From the NCBI RefSeq assembly GCF_000002425.4, contig NC_037270.1:3503834-3567833 (forward strand): a stretch of 64,000 nt of DNA, given 5' to 3'. The translations under genes and the position numbers were made by a program. Of this stretch, positions 37,593 to 50,129 are shown piece by piece; position 1 is the stretch's first letter; each line of letters starts with the position of its first letter. Below the pieces are notes generated by a model that made no database searches, was not told where the DNA came from, and worked only from the letters and a program-made list of their open reading frames with translations. The DNA comes from Physcomitrium patens. Lineage: Eukaryota > Streptophyta > Bryopsida > Funariales > Funariaceae.

Positions 37593-38330
37593 ATTCCAAT
37601 CAAAATTTAGTCAAATCTTAATCAAACCGTAGTCAAAACTTTGTCAAATCCTTGTCAAATCCTAATCAACTTCTAAATAAGTCCTAATCAAACTCTAATC
37701 AAATCCTTATCAAACTCTAAATAAATCCTAGTCAAATCCTAAATAAATCCTACTCGAATCCTAGACAAATCTTAAATAAGCTCTAATCAAACTCTAATCA
37801 AATCCTATTCAAATCCTAATCAAATCTTGAATAAATCCTAATAAAATCCTAATCAAATCTTAGACAAATCCTAAATAAGTCTTAACCAAATCTTGGACAA
37901 ATCTTAGTCAAATTCTAGTCAAATCCTAATCAAACTTTAAATAAATCCTATTAAAATTCTAGAAAAATCCTAAATATAGCCCTAACCAAATCTTATACAA
38001 ATCCTAGTCAAATTCTAATCAAATTTTATCAAAACTTAAACAAATCCTATTAAAAACCTAGTTAAATCTTATATAAGCCCTAACCAAACCCTAGACAAAT
38101 CCTATTCAAACTCTAATCAAATCCTAATCAAATCCTAATTAAATCCTAATAAAATCCTAGTCAAATTCTAAACAAATTCTAAATAAGTCCTAATCAAACC
38201 TTGGACAAATTCTAATCAAACTCTAGTCAAATCCTAATCAAATCCTAAACAAATCCTAACCAAACTCTAAACAAATCTTAGTGAAATCCTAGATAAATTA
38301 TAATCAAATCCTAACCTAAACTAAATCCTA
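37593..38330. repeat. 11-bp minisatellite with 99-bp higher-order period
   Basis: The region divides cleanly into about 67 monomers of 11 bases with consensus TCAAATCCTAA. A variant monomer beginning ATAAGTCCTAA or close to it starts at 37677, 37776, 37875, 37974, 38073 and 38183, giving spacings of 99, 99, 99, 99 and 110 bases. That is nine monomers per higher-order unit, with a tenth in the last. One 12-base and one 10-base monomer compensate each other. The array is non-coding, because 11 is not a multiple of three and stops recur. It blurs into related sequence to about 38400. Confidence 0.92.
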
Positions 38331-38399
38331 ACCTTAGCCAAACCTTAAATCAACCCAAAATCCTAATCCTATCCCTAAACTGAACTCTAATCAATTCCA

Positions 38400-39400
38400 A
38401 GTAATTCCTATAGTAGATTTAAACCTCAATAATTAATGAATGAACAACTGATTTTAATTCAAATATTTCATATCTCTTAAAAATTAAGTTGACAAAAAAT
38501 AAAAAAAATAAATGAAAAGAATCGGAATTACCAAATAGACGATAACTTCAAAATTGTGCTTGAGTGTCGGCTAGCCTCCTTCTTTGACCTTGATGCGAAT
38601 CTCCCAGAGCCAATTACTTTTGATTGAATTGTTATTTTGCTTTCAAAATTTACATATTTATTAGAAATAAAGCTAACTACCTTTTTTAAAAAAAATTGCT
38701 TCAATCTAATTGGCAAATTGATAGATATCTAAGAAAACTTCACTGGTCCTCAAAATCCTAAATTTTGAGACCATAACCTACAAAAACCTTTATGCCTTTC
38801 AATCTAACCATTCAATCAAATCTAAATTTAAAATATACATCAAGCACAATGACACCTACAAATCAAGAAATTTTTACTTATAGATCTACTGCCAAACTTA
38901 CAAAATTCTCCAAAAAGTATCACCCATTTTATTTCACAAATCGAGACTCACCCAAAACAAACCTCAATTTTGCAAAGCTCTTACAAAGTCAATGCACACT
39001 CAAATCACTTCAAATTAATGCTCAAAGAAATATCATCAATTCAACTCCTAGATCCTATTCTTTGATCTACAAAAGAACTCCAAAATCATCATCGAGGCTT
39101 GGTTTTGTGCCTCTGGGTCTGATTTCAATCCTAGTTGATAACCAATCCTCTCCGGGTATCAACTCTTGGATTTCTAAGGTAATTTTTGCTACAAACTACT
39201 CTTAACTTCTTTTTAAAGGTGCCTATATTGTTTATTTTTCTAATCTACCTTATTTTGCTCTATTTGTAGTCCTACAAAGTGAGTAGAAGCCTATTTTGTA
39301 AAAAGGCAATAATAGCACCTTTAATTTTTCTATCCCTTGACTATTATCTATTTTTCCAAGATAATTTGTTAAAATATATTTAAAATAAGATATTCAAAAA
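38400..39400. other. AT-rich spacer between the minisatellite and the copia element
   Basis: An open frame at 38792-39205 on the plus strand is Lys-, Ser- and Asn-rich and shows no domain. The interval near 39.08-39.18 kb has more balanced composition. No gene is called. It might contain flank or terminal repeat of the neighbouring copia element, but no matching second copy was found. Confidence 0.3.
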
Positions 39401-42400
39401 TATAATATTTTCTTCATCCTTTCACTTATTAGTTATTTACATCATGATAATGTGTACTTTGGAATTAGTAGGATCATTATTTTCCTATAACTTGGCATAT
39501 GTATTTGTTGGAGTAGATAATTTATGGACATCTTATAAGCCAAAATGAATGAGAACATTTTTGATGCAACGTGCTTAGTGGAGGAAGATTGAACCTATAA
39601 AGGAACCGCACTAAATTTTGAATCCAATAAAGTAGTTGATAGGACTAATGGTCACTTTGAAACTTGATTTCAAATACTTCAAAATATTGTCAATGTAATT
39701 TTGTTAGAAGGAGATAATTATTCCATTGTCAATATAAATATCAATTATTTTATAAATTTCTTAATGATTACAATAGATACAAGAATGTACTTCATTGGTA
39801 ATTATTTGGAATTATTTTAAGAAAGTAGAAATATAGATGTTTCATTGTCGGGCAAATTATTTCAAATCATATATGGTCTTTTTAAGTTGTTAAAAATGCA
39901 AAGGATAATGAGGATGCTCATAACCTTGTGGTTAAAATATGTAGATTTTCTTGATTAAGTCACCATTGAAAAAGATTGTACTAATATCAAACTGCTAAAG
40001 ATGCATTCTTTTAGCAACAACAATCGCAAATATAGCTCAAATGGAGTCATACTAAATGACAGGAGAATATATTTCATTAAAATCAATGCCTAATTTTTTT
40101 ATGAAGCCTTTTGCAACTAATCACATCTTATATTTGTCAATATTATCAATTGGTGAATATTTGACTTTATAAATCTATTTATTGTAAATAAATTTTTTGT
40201 TAGTAGGTTTTAGTAGCAATTTCTAAGTTTGGTTTTTGAAGAAGAAATTATATTCTCAATTTGTGGGTGACTTCCATAAAGTATAATTTGAAGATATTGT
40301 TGCTTCTTCAATAGTTTGTGGTTCTTGTATGAAAGTCATATAGATTGCTAATAATATCGTGGAAGGTGAATTGGTCATTTCAAAAGATATTAATGAAGTA
40401 GAGATAGTAGAAATAAGAGGCGTAATAAGTAATAGATGATGTATAGATTTGGTTTTGGATAGAACTTGTTATCAATGTTTACAAAATAGACTTCAATATT
40501 ATGATCTATAGTTGATTGCGTTAAATTTGGAGAAGATTGGACAGGTGGATATATTGGTGGAGAAGAGATCACTCATAAAGAAGTAAAGTATGAGTTGTCT
40601 CACTATGATTAGGCTCCCATTGTTTAGTTTAAAGAGTTACTCTTATTGTTGGATTTAATACAAAACTAGTTTGTTGTGGCATGGCTCTCACTATCAAAAT
40701 AGAGTGTTGTATGTCTAAAGTAGATGTTGGTATGGTCTTTAGAAGATTAAGATGGCAATAAATTCCTTGTTCTATATGATTGTTGATTGGAATGTAAACA
40801 TAATTATTGTAAGTGAGTTCATGAAGGAAGTATTTGGTGTATTTTTTTAAGGCTTCATTAGTCTTATAATCAAAGATTTTTATAATCTTATTAATAAAAG
40901 GATTTCAAAATTTGTATACATAGCTTGTTGTGGAATATCCTACAAAGATGGCTAAGGTACTTTTAGAATCCATCTTCATGCAATTTTTTTTATTAATAAA
41001 AATCTAGGATAAAGATCCAAAAATCTTATAGTATTGTAGAGAAGGTTTACTACCAAACCATGCTTTATAAGATATTTAATCACTGAGTTGCTTATTAATT
41101 GTGTAATTAAATAAATAAACTAAAGTATGTACTACTTTTGTCTATAGTTTTATTAGAAGTTCTTTTACATATAATAAACATTGTGCCATTTTAAAACTAA
41201 TTCAATTATTTCTTTTAATATAGTTGTTTTACTATAGTATATATGTAATGTTAGTTTGTTAAATAGTATGATTATTATTTAAAAAATTATCAAAAAAGAT
41301 ATTATAGAACTTGTACCTTTTGTTTATACATAAAACTTGTATAGCATAACCAATGTCAGATATAACAAGTTGAACAACTTCTTTAAAGAAATGAAAGCTT
41401 TTGATTTTTTTTAGCAAAATAAATAAAGCAATATGTGGTTGCATTGTTTTTGTACTATACATAATAAAAAGTTCCATATAATAAGGATGTAGTAGCTTTC
41501 TTGCCTAATACATTGTTGTGAATAAGTTGTCTAGGATATTTATTGTAGATTTTATGTAGATCATGTTTATAGATGGTTTTTTATTGTTTGTCTTTTATGT
41601 ATCTCTTACAAGGATGTAATAATGGTTGATAAAATTTAAGTTTGAAATTTAAGTTTGAAATCTTAAAGATTGTCATGCTGATTCATACAATGAATGGTAG
41701 TTACATTAACATGGCCTATTTTTTCATGCCAAAGTTGCATGTTAGAGTATAAACTTGATATAGAGAGAATAAGTGAATTTACAAATAAAACATTTGTTAA
41801 TACTAGGAGTACATTGTCAATGGGTGGTGAGAATCTCAAATCTTGATTTAAATGGTACAAAGGTATGTCTTGTTTAGAAAGTTGATAAAGTTTTTTAGAT
41901 CAAATTCTTTTAAGAACTTTCTTGCTTATCTTTGTTTAGATTTTAGATTAGATTAGAAACATTATAAAAAAATATATATATCTTTTTAAAATATGGCTGA
42001 TAGAAAAGAGGTTCTTCTTCAATTTTAGAATGTATAAAATATTTTGGAAGATGCCATGGTATTTTTGTCCATCAATGATGCATAATATTTTAATATTACC
42101 TTTGCTACTATCATTTATTGTGATTTTCTATCTAAAAATAAACTAAATTCCTAGCCATAGAAAATTTAGCTTTAACTTATTGGCCAAGCTCCAATAAGTA
42201 ATTTATTCTTATTATAAAAGATAAATAAACGTAGCAATATAAAAAGATATTCTAATAATAAAAACCTTTTATATTTAAGAAGGTTTGTATATATGGCTTT
42301 CTAATACATCTTAAAATGTTCTAACATCCTTTACTATACCAAATCATAACTAACTATTTGGTGGTAAGTTAGATTTTTCAAAAGTTCAAAGAAAATCCAT

Positions 42401-43560
42401 AATCTCCTTTTAAAAATTCATCTTTTTACTATGATTTTGCCATAGCTCTATATCTCCATTTTTAATGGATGTAGTTAAAGTCTTGACTCCCAAAAGCTTC
42501 TTACTTTTGCATAAAATACCTAAATTATAGCAAAATCCTTTTTAAATATTTTTCTCTCGCGAAGGATTTTTTCTCTCTGAACTTTAGAATATCATATTAC
42601 TTCATCCAACCATTCAATTTTTCTCAAATTTTTAAAAAATATAGAGGTTATCCTTAAACTTTATCACAAAAAAAATGAATTATAAATCTACTACAGATTG
42701 TTTGACATCTTAGAAATCCTAGCAAGTTCTCTAAATCCTAATTTACAAGCACTTGAATACTATTTTCTTTATATCTCAAAAATCCAAATTTTGAATGCCA
42801 CAAAATTTAATGTATAGCTTTAAAACATAGTAATACACATTTATGAAAAAATTAGCCAAAGATTTATCCAAATGCCTAAGATATAGTAAGAATCAAATCC
42901 CTCATGAAATTGATTTACAAACAAATCTCAATTTGAAAGCACTATCTTCAAGCAGTCATTGCTCTTCTAAATCAATCCTAAAACTTTTATTTTTTGTATG
43001 AAAAATATAATTCTTTAAACCAACTTTTCAACTAAACAATCTAATCTTTAAAAACTCGTTACATGCATGCGCTATTCCTCAAAGAGTGACAATAGGTACA
43101 AAATCAACACCTTAACCTTTGAGTGTCTATATCTTCTTCATAAAAACCCCAAATCCCACAAATGTTTTACCAAAATCATATCCAAAATTTTAAATTTGAT
43201 GACCCTAATCTTTGATGTTTAAATGGCATTGAAAGAATAACCTTAACTCCTAATAAGGCTTGAGACAACCTCCTTCATGAGATGTATTGAGGCTTTTAGC
43301 ATCGCTCATGCCACTATGAAATCTTCTTAAGTCTTTGCTAGAGGCTCTTTTCTTTTTCAGTTTTGTACAATCAATTGACCAATGTCCAACTATAAGGCAG
43401 TTATAGCATTTGGTTTAGTGACTTAAGATCTTTGATGTAATTAATATCCTTTTGCTGTTGTTCTCTTTTATTGAAAAGGTGTGTAAATAATATATTAGAT
43501 CTAAAGAATAAAACATGATCTTATTTCCATAATTGCAAATTTTTATGAGATGTATCTTTA
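39400..43560 (-). mobile_element. Broken Ty1/copia LTR retrotransposon (fossil)
   Basis: Read on the minus strand, parts appear in copia order: gag CCHC zinc knuckle near 43.41-43.36 kb (CYNCLIVGHWSIDC), GAG-pre-integrase motif near 41.75 kb (LWHEKIGHVN), integrase core (about 41.45-41.1 kb), integrase C-terminal region with IFVGYS-like motif (about 40.95 kb), and reverse transcriptase (about 40.2-39.5 kb, with DKYKMRLVAKGF and a YFIGFKI segment). Integrase before reverse transcriptase defines the copia class. Terminal repeats were not identified. AT-rich, many breaks, clearly old. Confidence 0.82.
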
Positions 43561-43829
43561 TTCAAGAAACCGAGTCCAGAAACAATTCTCTAGTGACTGA
43601 AAGATGATCACTCTCTAATTGATCTTTCTACGAACTAAACTACAATGATATGCTGGAACTCAAGATATAGGCTCTCCGAGGATCCCTGGATGGATGGATG
43701 TAGAATATCATGGATGTCTCATCCAACAAGCATAGAACTTCTTCATTACAATCGAGATGCGCTTTTGATGATAAACTAGATGGCGATTAAATTCTCAACA
43801 TGCATGAGTTTTCCTGCAAGGATACGTGA

Positions 43830-45490
43830 TTCGTTTGTTGGAGAGTAGGTGCCATCACTGGGCGTGCTGCTGTTTTGTTTCCATGCAAGGAGACTGAGTT
43901 TGTTGAGGTTGGAACGGCTGCTGCCCCACTATGTTCCTGGATGTTAATGTCGACTTGGCTGAGTTGGAAGCCAGTGTCATGCTGGTTTCCACCAAGTTCT
44001 ATGTGTAGTCATGTGCTGAGGATAAGGAATAGAAACGCTTGTCTGAATTGGCCTTGATTAGTCTTTCCTCTCGTTCGATAATTCCTGATTTCTTCCAAGA
44101 ACTGTTTAAGAATTGCAAGAGAAATAATCTGTCAAGGCGTGAGGGCAACAGAATTTTGTGTACCGGTTGAGGATCACTGCACTAGATAGTCGCCTGCAGG
44201 CATCAGCTTTAGTGTCTTCTCACTCAATTTTGCAGGGAAAAATGTGGAATTGCAGAACAATCAGCTGGTTAGCGCTTGCGGATTTCTCTGGTTCTTTTTA
44301 TTGTCTACAGTTTATGTTTATTGCAAAAAATTCTTTGAGAGATTTGAGCATCTATACATTTAGTTGTTAAATTTGTTGTTGTTGCTCTTTGGACAGATTG
44401 TTTTGAATCAACTTGCCGTTGTAAATTCCTATGGAGAATTCCTGGTAGCTCTCTCGAAATTGTACAAGAGGCTTGTGATCGACGTTAGCGAGTTACTGAC
44501 TGATATTATTCTACTTGTTGTAAAAGAATCTTGTCCATCCCAAGGATCAACATTTCTCTGTCACCACTGGGGTTTGCTATTTCAGAGAGCTTGAATGTCT
44601 ATATAATTTTTTGATCGTCACATTACAGGAAAAAGTTACGGGTTATTATGATTCAACGTCTTGCTGCAGTGGAACTTCTTGAACATAAGTTATTCAAGAG
44701 TCAGCAGTTTATGGGCATGCCAGTGCCTCAAGTGAAAAGGTACTTCACTCCTTGCGGGATTGTCAATGCAGTCGCTTCATTTTCACAATTGGAGAGCGAG
44801 CATCCTCCGTTTCTCACCCACCCGCTAATGTACTTCTTGTCTGATGTTTTTCCTATCAATTTGCATGCATTTAATTATGTATTTCTCCAGTTAACCCAAT
44901 CGCAAGCACATGCAACAATGAAGATGCGCGATGAAGACCCTGACCTGTTCCTTCACAGTTTGGTGGCTTGTAATTCAAGGGCTGCTCAGGGTCTGACGGG
45001 CGATCCATGCTGGCGACAGGTCAGACACATAGAACACTGAATGTCCTTTGTCCAAACTATACATGATGATTAACATCTGAATTCTAGGTGAAGGATTCAT
45101 TGAACTCAGTGCCCATCCTTTCCTACGTCCACATGAAGGATCTGACTTTTGAAATGGAGACAATGAGCGACATGAATAGATCCGTTCAAAGACATGGGTG
45201 ACTTACGTAACATAAGAGTAAGAATCAGAGACATGAGAGCCAGTCAGGTACGGAGAGGTTCAATCTGCTGCAGCTTCTGCTGCCGCAGGTCTTGATGAAC
45301 AAATCTCAGCATCGCCAGACTTGTCTGATGCAAAGCATGATTTCTGTCAGTGGAATCATCATGGTATATGTGCAACGGAGATACACATTTGTTCTCGCTC
45401 AGTGGTAGGAAGGAGGGCTTGTTGTGAAGTAGTTTCACCTCTACCTTCTGTTTTGAATAGGATAGCTAAGAGTCCCTCTGGGGTCTGAAG
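43830..45490 (+). pseudogene. Unrecognised plant gene, fragmentary and probably decayed
   Basis: Several pieces read as exons: about 43.92-44.11 kb (DVNVDLAELEASVMLVSTKF and LISLSSRSIIPDFFQELFKN), 44397-44519 (LAVVNSYGEFLVALSKLYKR, preceded by an AG acceptor), about 44.63-44.75 kb (MIQRLAAVELLEHKLFKSQQ), 44.89-45.0 kb, about 45.09-45.2 kb (VPILSYVHMKDLTFEMETMS) and about 45.25-45.48 kb (Ala-rich). The helical, Leu-rich style suggests a scaffold or repeat protein, but I do not recognise a family. The first piece contains two in-frame TAG codons where CAG would fit, so it looks decayed. It could instead be wrongly parsed introns. Confidence 0.4.
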
Positions 45491-47290
45491 GTGATTGATG
45501 CGGTCCGTTGTGATGTCAAAACAGCAACTATCGAGCTCCTTTGATTATCACTCATGCGGGACTGGTGGTTCACACCAGCCCTTTTTTTTTTTTCATCTTT
45601 TTGACAGGTGAAATTGGTCCTCTTCAGTCGATTGTGCACGTGTTGAGAGTGCAGTGAACGAAAGGCTGCACAATCATTATCTTGCTGGACTCGTGCAAGT
45701 TGAGCTCTCTGAAAGTATCCCGACCTGATCACTGAAGCAGTTCGAGACACAACCTGAAAAAGGGATCTTTGAACATGTAGAGGTATCATAAGGTAAATTA
45801 CTGTCCCATTTCTTTTTAAGACAGCATTATCGTAACTTTCGCTTGGCCAATGTGAACATTTGGAAAGATAGACGTCAGCCAACTTTATCTGAAATTGTTA
45901 CCGCAGGTGGGAGAAAAGAAGATTCCTACAATCCCGCGGTTTGGCTTGCCACTAACTCCACCAATAGGTTCTACTGGTCTTGATTTGTTGATAATATCCA
46001 CCATATTCTTCTCAGATGCAAATAGAAACCGAATCATGCTGGTTAGGACAACTGCACTCCACGCGTGGTGTGCCATTTAGGCTTCAAAAGTTCACCACAA
46101 AGTTAAGAATGTGAGTTTAGTGTACACTGTTCATCGCTTCATGTTCGACAAATCCAACATTCAGCGCAATCATACAGAGATTCGACAGTTATTGGGTGCA
46201 CGTCTCGCGTCCTGGTGATGGCACACTCCTGCTGCTTCCACGTGTGAGATCACTAGTGTTTCTGAGTTGCATGCGCGGAAGTTGAGGGCAACTGTGCACC
46301 ACTGAGCAGCTCCATCTTGTAAGGAATTTCCGTCAGCAAAATCAATTGGGATTTCCACCCACCATTCATGGAGGTCTTTGCGTCTCCCATTGTATTGACA
46401 ACGCATTGTGGGAGTTTTGAGCCATCTCTCGGCACTATAAGGAGGCATGTCTGATGACCTGTATCGTGATCAAAGCCAGCTAAATCTACTGCACTGCAAA
46501 GCAAGTACGCTTTGGGCAGCGGTTATGAGTAAGCTGTGGAGCACAGCATAGGCGCGCGACCAAGGAACCTACCACACTCGTGTAACCATATCTCATCTCT
46601 TGTGAGTACTGGCATGGAATCACGTGATCAAGGGCAAAGACCTAGTGATGTGGCCACTGTTGTCACAATCTCTCTTTCGATCTTCCAGCAATAGCCGTAA
46701 CCCTGAGCCAACACAGCACAGATACTTGGGCAAGGCAATGAAGATGGGGAGCCATGGTGATGTACATCCATTCCTAAGCTAGGACCTGCTTCTCCACAAC
46801 TCTACCACGAGGGCCTTATATGAGCTCAGGGTTAGTGGCTTTTCTGCCAAAGTTGGGTTTTATTGTCTTCTGACAGCCATATCATTATCTGAACGACACT
46901 TGCTGTGTCACTTGATTGCCAAATCTTGTACAACACACCACTCTGTGGGTCGCCTTACTTCCAGCTTCCGAAAAGATCACACCTCGAACCGTTTGCGCTC
47001 GACTTCGCTCCACTGGAAACTCCGATTACCCACGTCCTAGGAACTGGAGCCATTTCAGTTATCTGTATGCAACCCTCGGTGGGCAAGATTTGCAGAATTC
47101 ACCATCTCATACGCATAGCACTGAACTTCACATCCTAACCGCACTCAAAAGAATTTTCCTATATGCTTGACACTATTATCTCTTCTAGGATTTCCCGTTG
47201 TCTAGTCCACATATCATGCACCATAACGTCAGTTCCGTGGGGATAACGCTTCGAAACCCACTCAAGGCAACCTGCAGTGACAAGACCGAT
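45490..47290. other. Gene-like composition, no confident gene
   Basis: Two overlapping minus-strand frames at 46448-46170 and 46504-46253 look weakly coding, the first with a RRKDLHEWWVEIPIDFADG segment. Another lies at 45882-45466. None shows a known domain, and exon borders could not be fixed. Possibly an unrecognised minus-strand gene that includes the 47.5 kb frame. Confidence 0.25.
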
Positions 47291-47294
47291 TAAA

Positions 47295-47561
47295 TCAACT
47301 CCCAACTTTTATGTCCGGGTCTACAGCACCACCCATTACGCCTGTTGAAGAGGAAGTAGGAGACGAACTAGCACCACCACCACCACCACTAACACCACCA
47401 ACCAGCAGAGAAATCAGTTCCCTGGTCTCTGAGTTTAACTGGCACAGCGCACGATTTGCACGGCGTGGGGCAGCCAGATCGTAAGAGCCATGACACAACT
47501 CGTGGAGGCTTAGCTTGTCTGATCCCGAACAAAGCAGATCGTCCTCAGTTTCAGCTGCCAT
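47295..47561 (-). CDS. Hypothetical small protein, 88 residues
   Basis: An ATG-started frame on the minus strand with an acidic N-terminus (MAAETEDDLLCSG), a central segment LSLHELCHGSYDLAAPRRAN and a Gly/Ser-rich low-complexity tail encoded by a GGT-type repeat. No family recognised. It could be a complete small gene or a first exon running toward the coding-like fragments at 46.5-46.2 kb. Its composition is unlike the AT-rich repeats nearby. The low-complexity tail weakens the case. Confidence 0.35.
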   Translation of the reverse strand: MAAETEDDLLCSGSDKLSLHELCHGSYDLAAPRRANRALCQLNSETRELISLLVGGVSGGGGGASSSPTSSSTGVMGGAVDPDIKVGS

Positions 47562-47817
47562 TGTGCACCCAAACTTGCTTTTGGATGCCTACAAACCATG
47601 TTTCCACTGATATGGTCCTACAACCATATGGACAATGCATTGTGTTCACTCACAGAACTACATCTATACTCTGAAAACCCTGGAAAAGTTTGACTTAAGA
47701 AAACTCACCTCTTAGTTGCACTTCGTGATGCATGTTCCATACATGAGGGCAATGTTATCTATTCCTCAAGTGAAGGCATATATTGCAATGTATTTATGTG
47801 TTAATTGATAGTGGAAG

Positions 47818-48627
47818 TGTTGGTGGAACATTGCTTAGTGAGTTGCAACTGTATCAGTTTTTTTTAATATGAGTCTCAAACAACTAATTAATATATGTGT
47901 AGTGTGAAAATAAGTCCAAAATATGGTTGGATTTATGTATATATATAATGGCAACACAAAGATTTGTATTCTACTAGGATGTGTGTAGAATAAGTAGTTA
48001 TTTTCAAAATATAGATACCTAGTGTATAGTGTAAACAGGGATAGATAACTGCTGAAAAGGTGGTTCAGCAGGTAGAATGGATGAATAGTCAGAAAAAGTA
48101 GTTATCATCTGTAGTATAGGAGTTGGTATCTCGGGGTAGTATAAGGAGGATGGGAGAGGGGAAGAAAATGCCAAACTGCGATAATACTGAGTCGAGGATA
48201 AGCTTGGTGCTATCTCTTCTTCTTAGTTTTCTTGTTTCTTTTGTGTTAGTGTTGATTCTAGTGAAGAGAATCGATTTAATGAATTAATGTTTGATTTACG
48301 AAGTTGTTTATGGATCACTATTTATCAATTGTTGTGAAAGATTGAGGACGTATGGAAGTTTTCAGTCACTGTTTATCGCAAGGTTGTAAGTTTAGTGGAG
48401 AGGAATTGTAATTGAAGGAATTGTCTTGATTAGATTCTATGGATTGGAAGTTGTTCGTTCCAGGGTTTGGGATATGCTTGTGTGTTTGTGAATTACACAG
48501 GGTATTGAAATTGTTATCGTGGATGTTATTGTATTGATATGAGAGAGTGGACAGTAGGAGGAAAAGTTAAGTGTTTTTCGGTATGATAAGCATTCAGCAG
48601 TAGCAGTTAATTGTGTGATCCTAACAA
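47818..48627 (+). repeat. Possible solitary or truncated LTR (fossil)
   Basis: The segment begins TGTT and ends AACA, contains a TATA-like AGTATAAGGAGG near 48138, and is followed by sequence placed like a primer-binding region. No second copy exists in the window and no target duplication is visible, so the LTR call rests on structure only. Confidence 0.3.
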
Positions 48628-48639
48628 TTGGAGCTCATA

Positions 48640-49297
48640 TACATGGTCATTCTCTGTGTTCGAATCCCCCTATACGGGTTTATTCTGGGAGGTTTCTTCC
48701 GGAATAAGTAAAACGAGTAATCACAATGTGTCATATCATTATATTGTTACAAAATATATATATATATATATATAATTTTTTTTTTTATAGAACCAAAAAA
48801 ATCATAATATAGAATGCAAATTGAGAATATTATCTTATCAAATAATAATAAAAAAAAAAAAAATAGCACATTGAGGGGTTTTTAGAGCTAGATTGAAAGA
48901 TATTAACAAGTTATAAACAAAATTCATCATATTACATTACATAATACAAATGTATTATGAAATGATTATGTATATTACAAAAGATATTTGCAAGTGCCTA
49001 CAAAATAATATGTATGATACATAGCAAGCTTCAAGTGTATGAATCAGATGTTAACATTCAATTTTTAACAAATTATAATCTTTAGTCTTTTTTAGTTTTT
49101 TTCCATATTAAAAAATATCATTTAAATAAAGATTTGTATTATCATATTATATTTAAAGGGTTTTAACTATTGTCCATTTAATTCTAATGTTTCCACGGAA
49201 CCATAAATATAAGTAAAATCTAAGAACTACACCTAGTTTTTAAAATAATTTGATGAAATTAATGTTAATAATAATTGTGTTAAATAATGATACCAAA

Positions 49298-49328
<31 letters not shown>

Positions 49329-50078
49329 CTAAATGATTTGTATTGATATATGCCTATATGACTCTATATGGATGTATTCTTAAAAATTAGCAATTATTTG
49401 AGATATCAAGATTATATAATAACTTTGAAAAAACCAAATTTTTAGAAGTACATAATCTTTTACTAGTAGTTAATATTTTATTTTTAAAAATAATTTAATT
49501 ATTTAATAAGTATATGAAAGATTACTATATACATTGATAACAAGTTTTGTGGACACTTTTGCATAGTTTATATTATATCAATAAAAATTTGGAAATCATA
49601 ACATAATTTTTAAAACTGTTATAAAAAATTAATCAGTGGAAAATCAATGTTACTAAGTGCATTAAAATTAGAAATGTTACAATGTTATTTCAAACTTTTA
49701 AATAAAATTACACCTAGTTTGATTGAAATAATATAACAAACAATAGTTAATGAAATTCTTGCAATCAGTTGGGTATTAATTTGCATGACTCACCAAAAAA
49801 ATATGAATCTAAACAATAAATACTAAAGCACAAAAAATAGCATAGCATGCTTGTTACTCTTTGCATGAAAATGAGAGATAGAATGGATGAGTACAAAGAT
49901 ATTTTATTAGACGAGCAAGAGTGTAAAGATAGTTTATAAGTCGAAGATATTTTATCAGAGAATGGACAAGTAAAAAGATATTTTATAAGACAACCATGAG
50001 TGTGTAGCATGTCAAGCATGTTTTGTTTTTATTATTATTATTGTCATTGAAACATTTAAAACATATTACGTGCGTATG

Positions 50079-50100
<22 letters not shown>
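48640..50100. other. AT-rich intergenic block
   Basis: No gene seen. It contains TA runs (about 48757-48773 and 50085-50109), poly-A tracts (48850-48863 and a 26-28 base run near 49302-49328) and no transposon motif. A degenerate direct repeat about 60 bases apart (AAGATATTTTAT) occurs near 49.9-50.0 kb. Confidence 0.5.
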
Positions 50101-50113
<13 letters not shown>

Positions 50114-50129
50114 CTTTATTATGCAAAAG

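Noticed and set aside
37593-38330. Regular short repeats resembling a CRISPR array
   Set aside because: Monomers are 11 bases, directly abutting, with no unique spacers, and the host is a plant.
38792-39205. 137-codon plus-strand frame
   Set aside because: Lys/Ser/Asn-rich composition explained by AT bias, no motif, no splice context.
48620-48690. GTTCGAATCC box resembling a tRNA or SINE B box
   Set aside because: No cloverleaf can be drawn around it and no convincing A box lies at the right distance.
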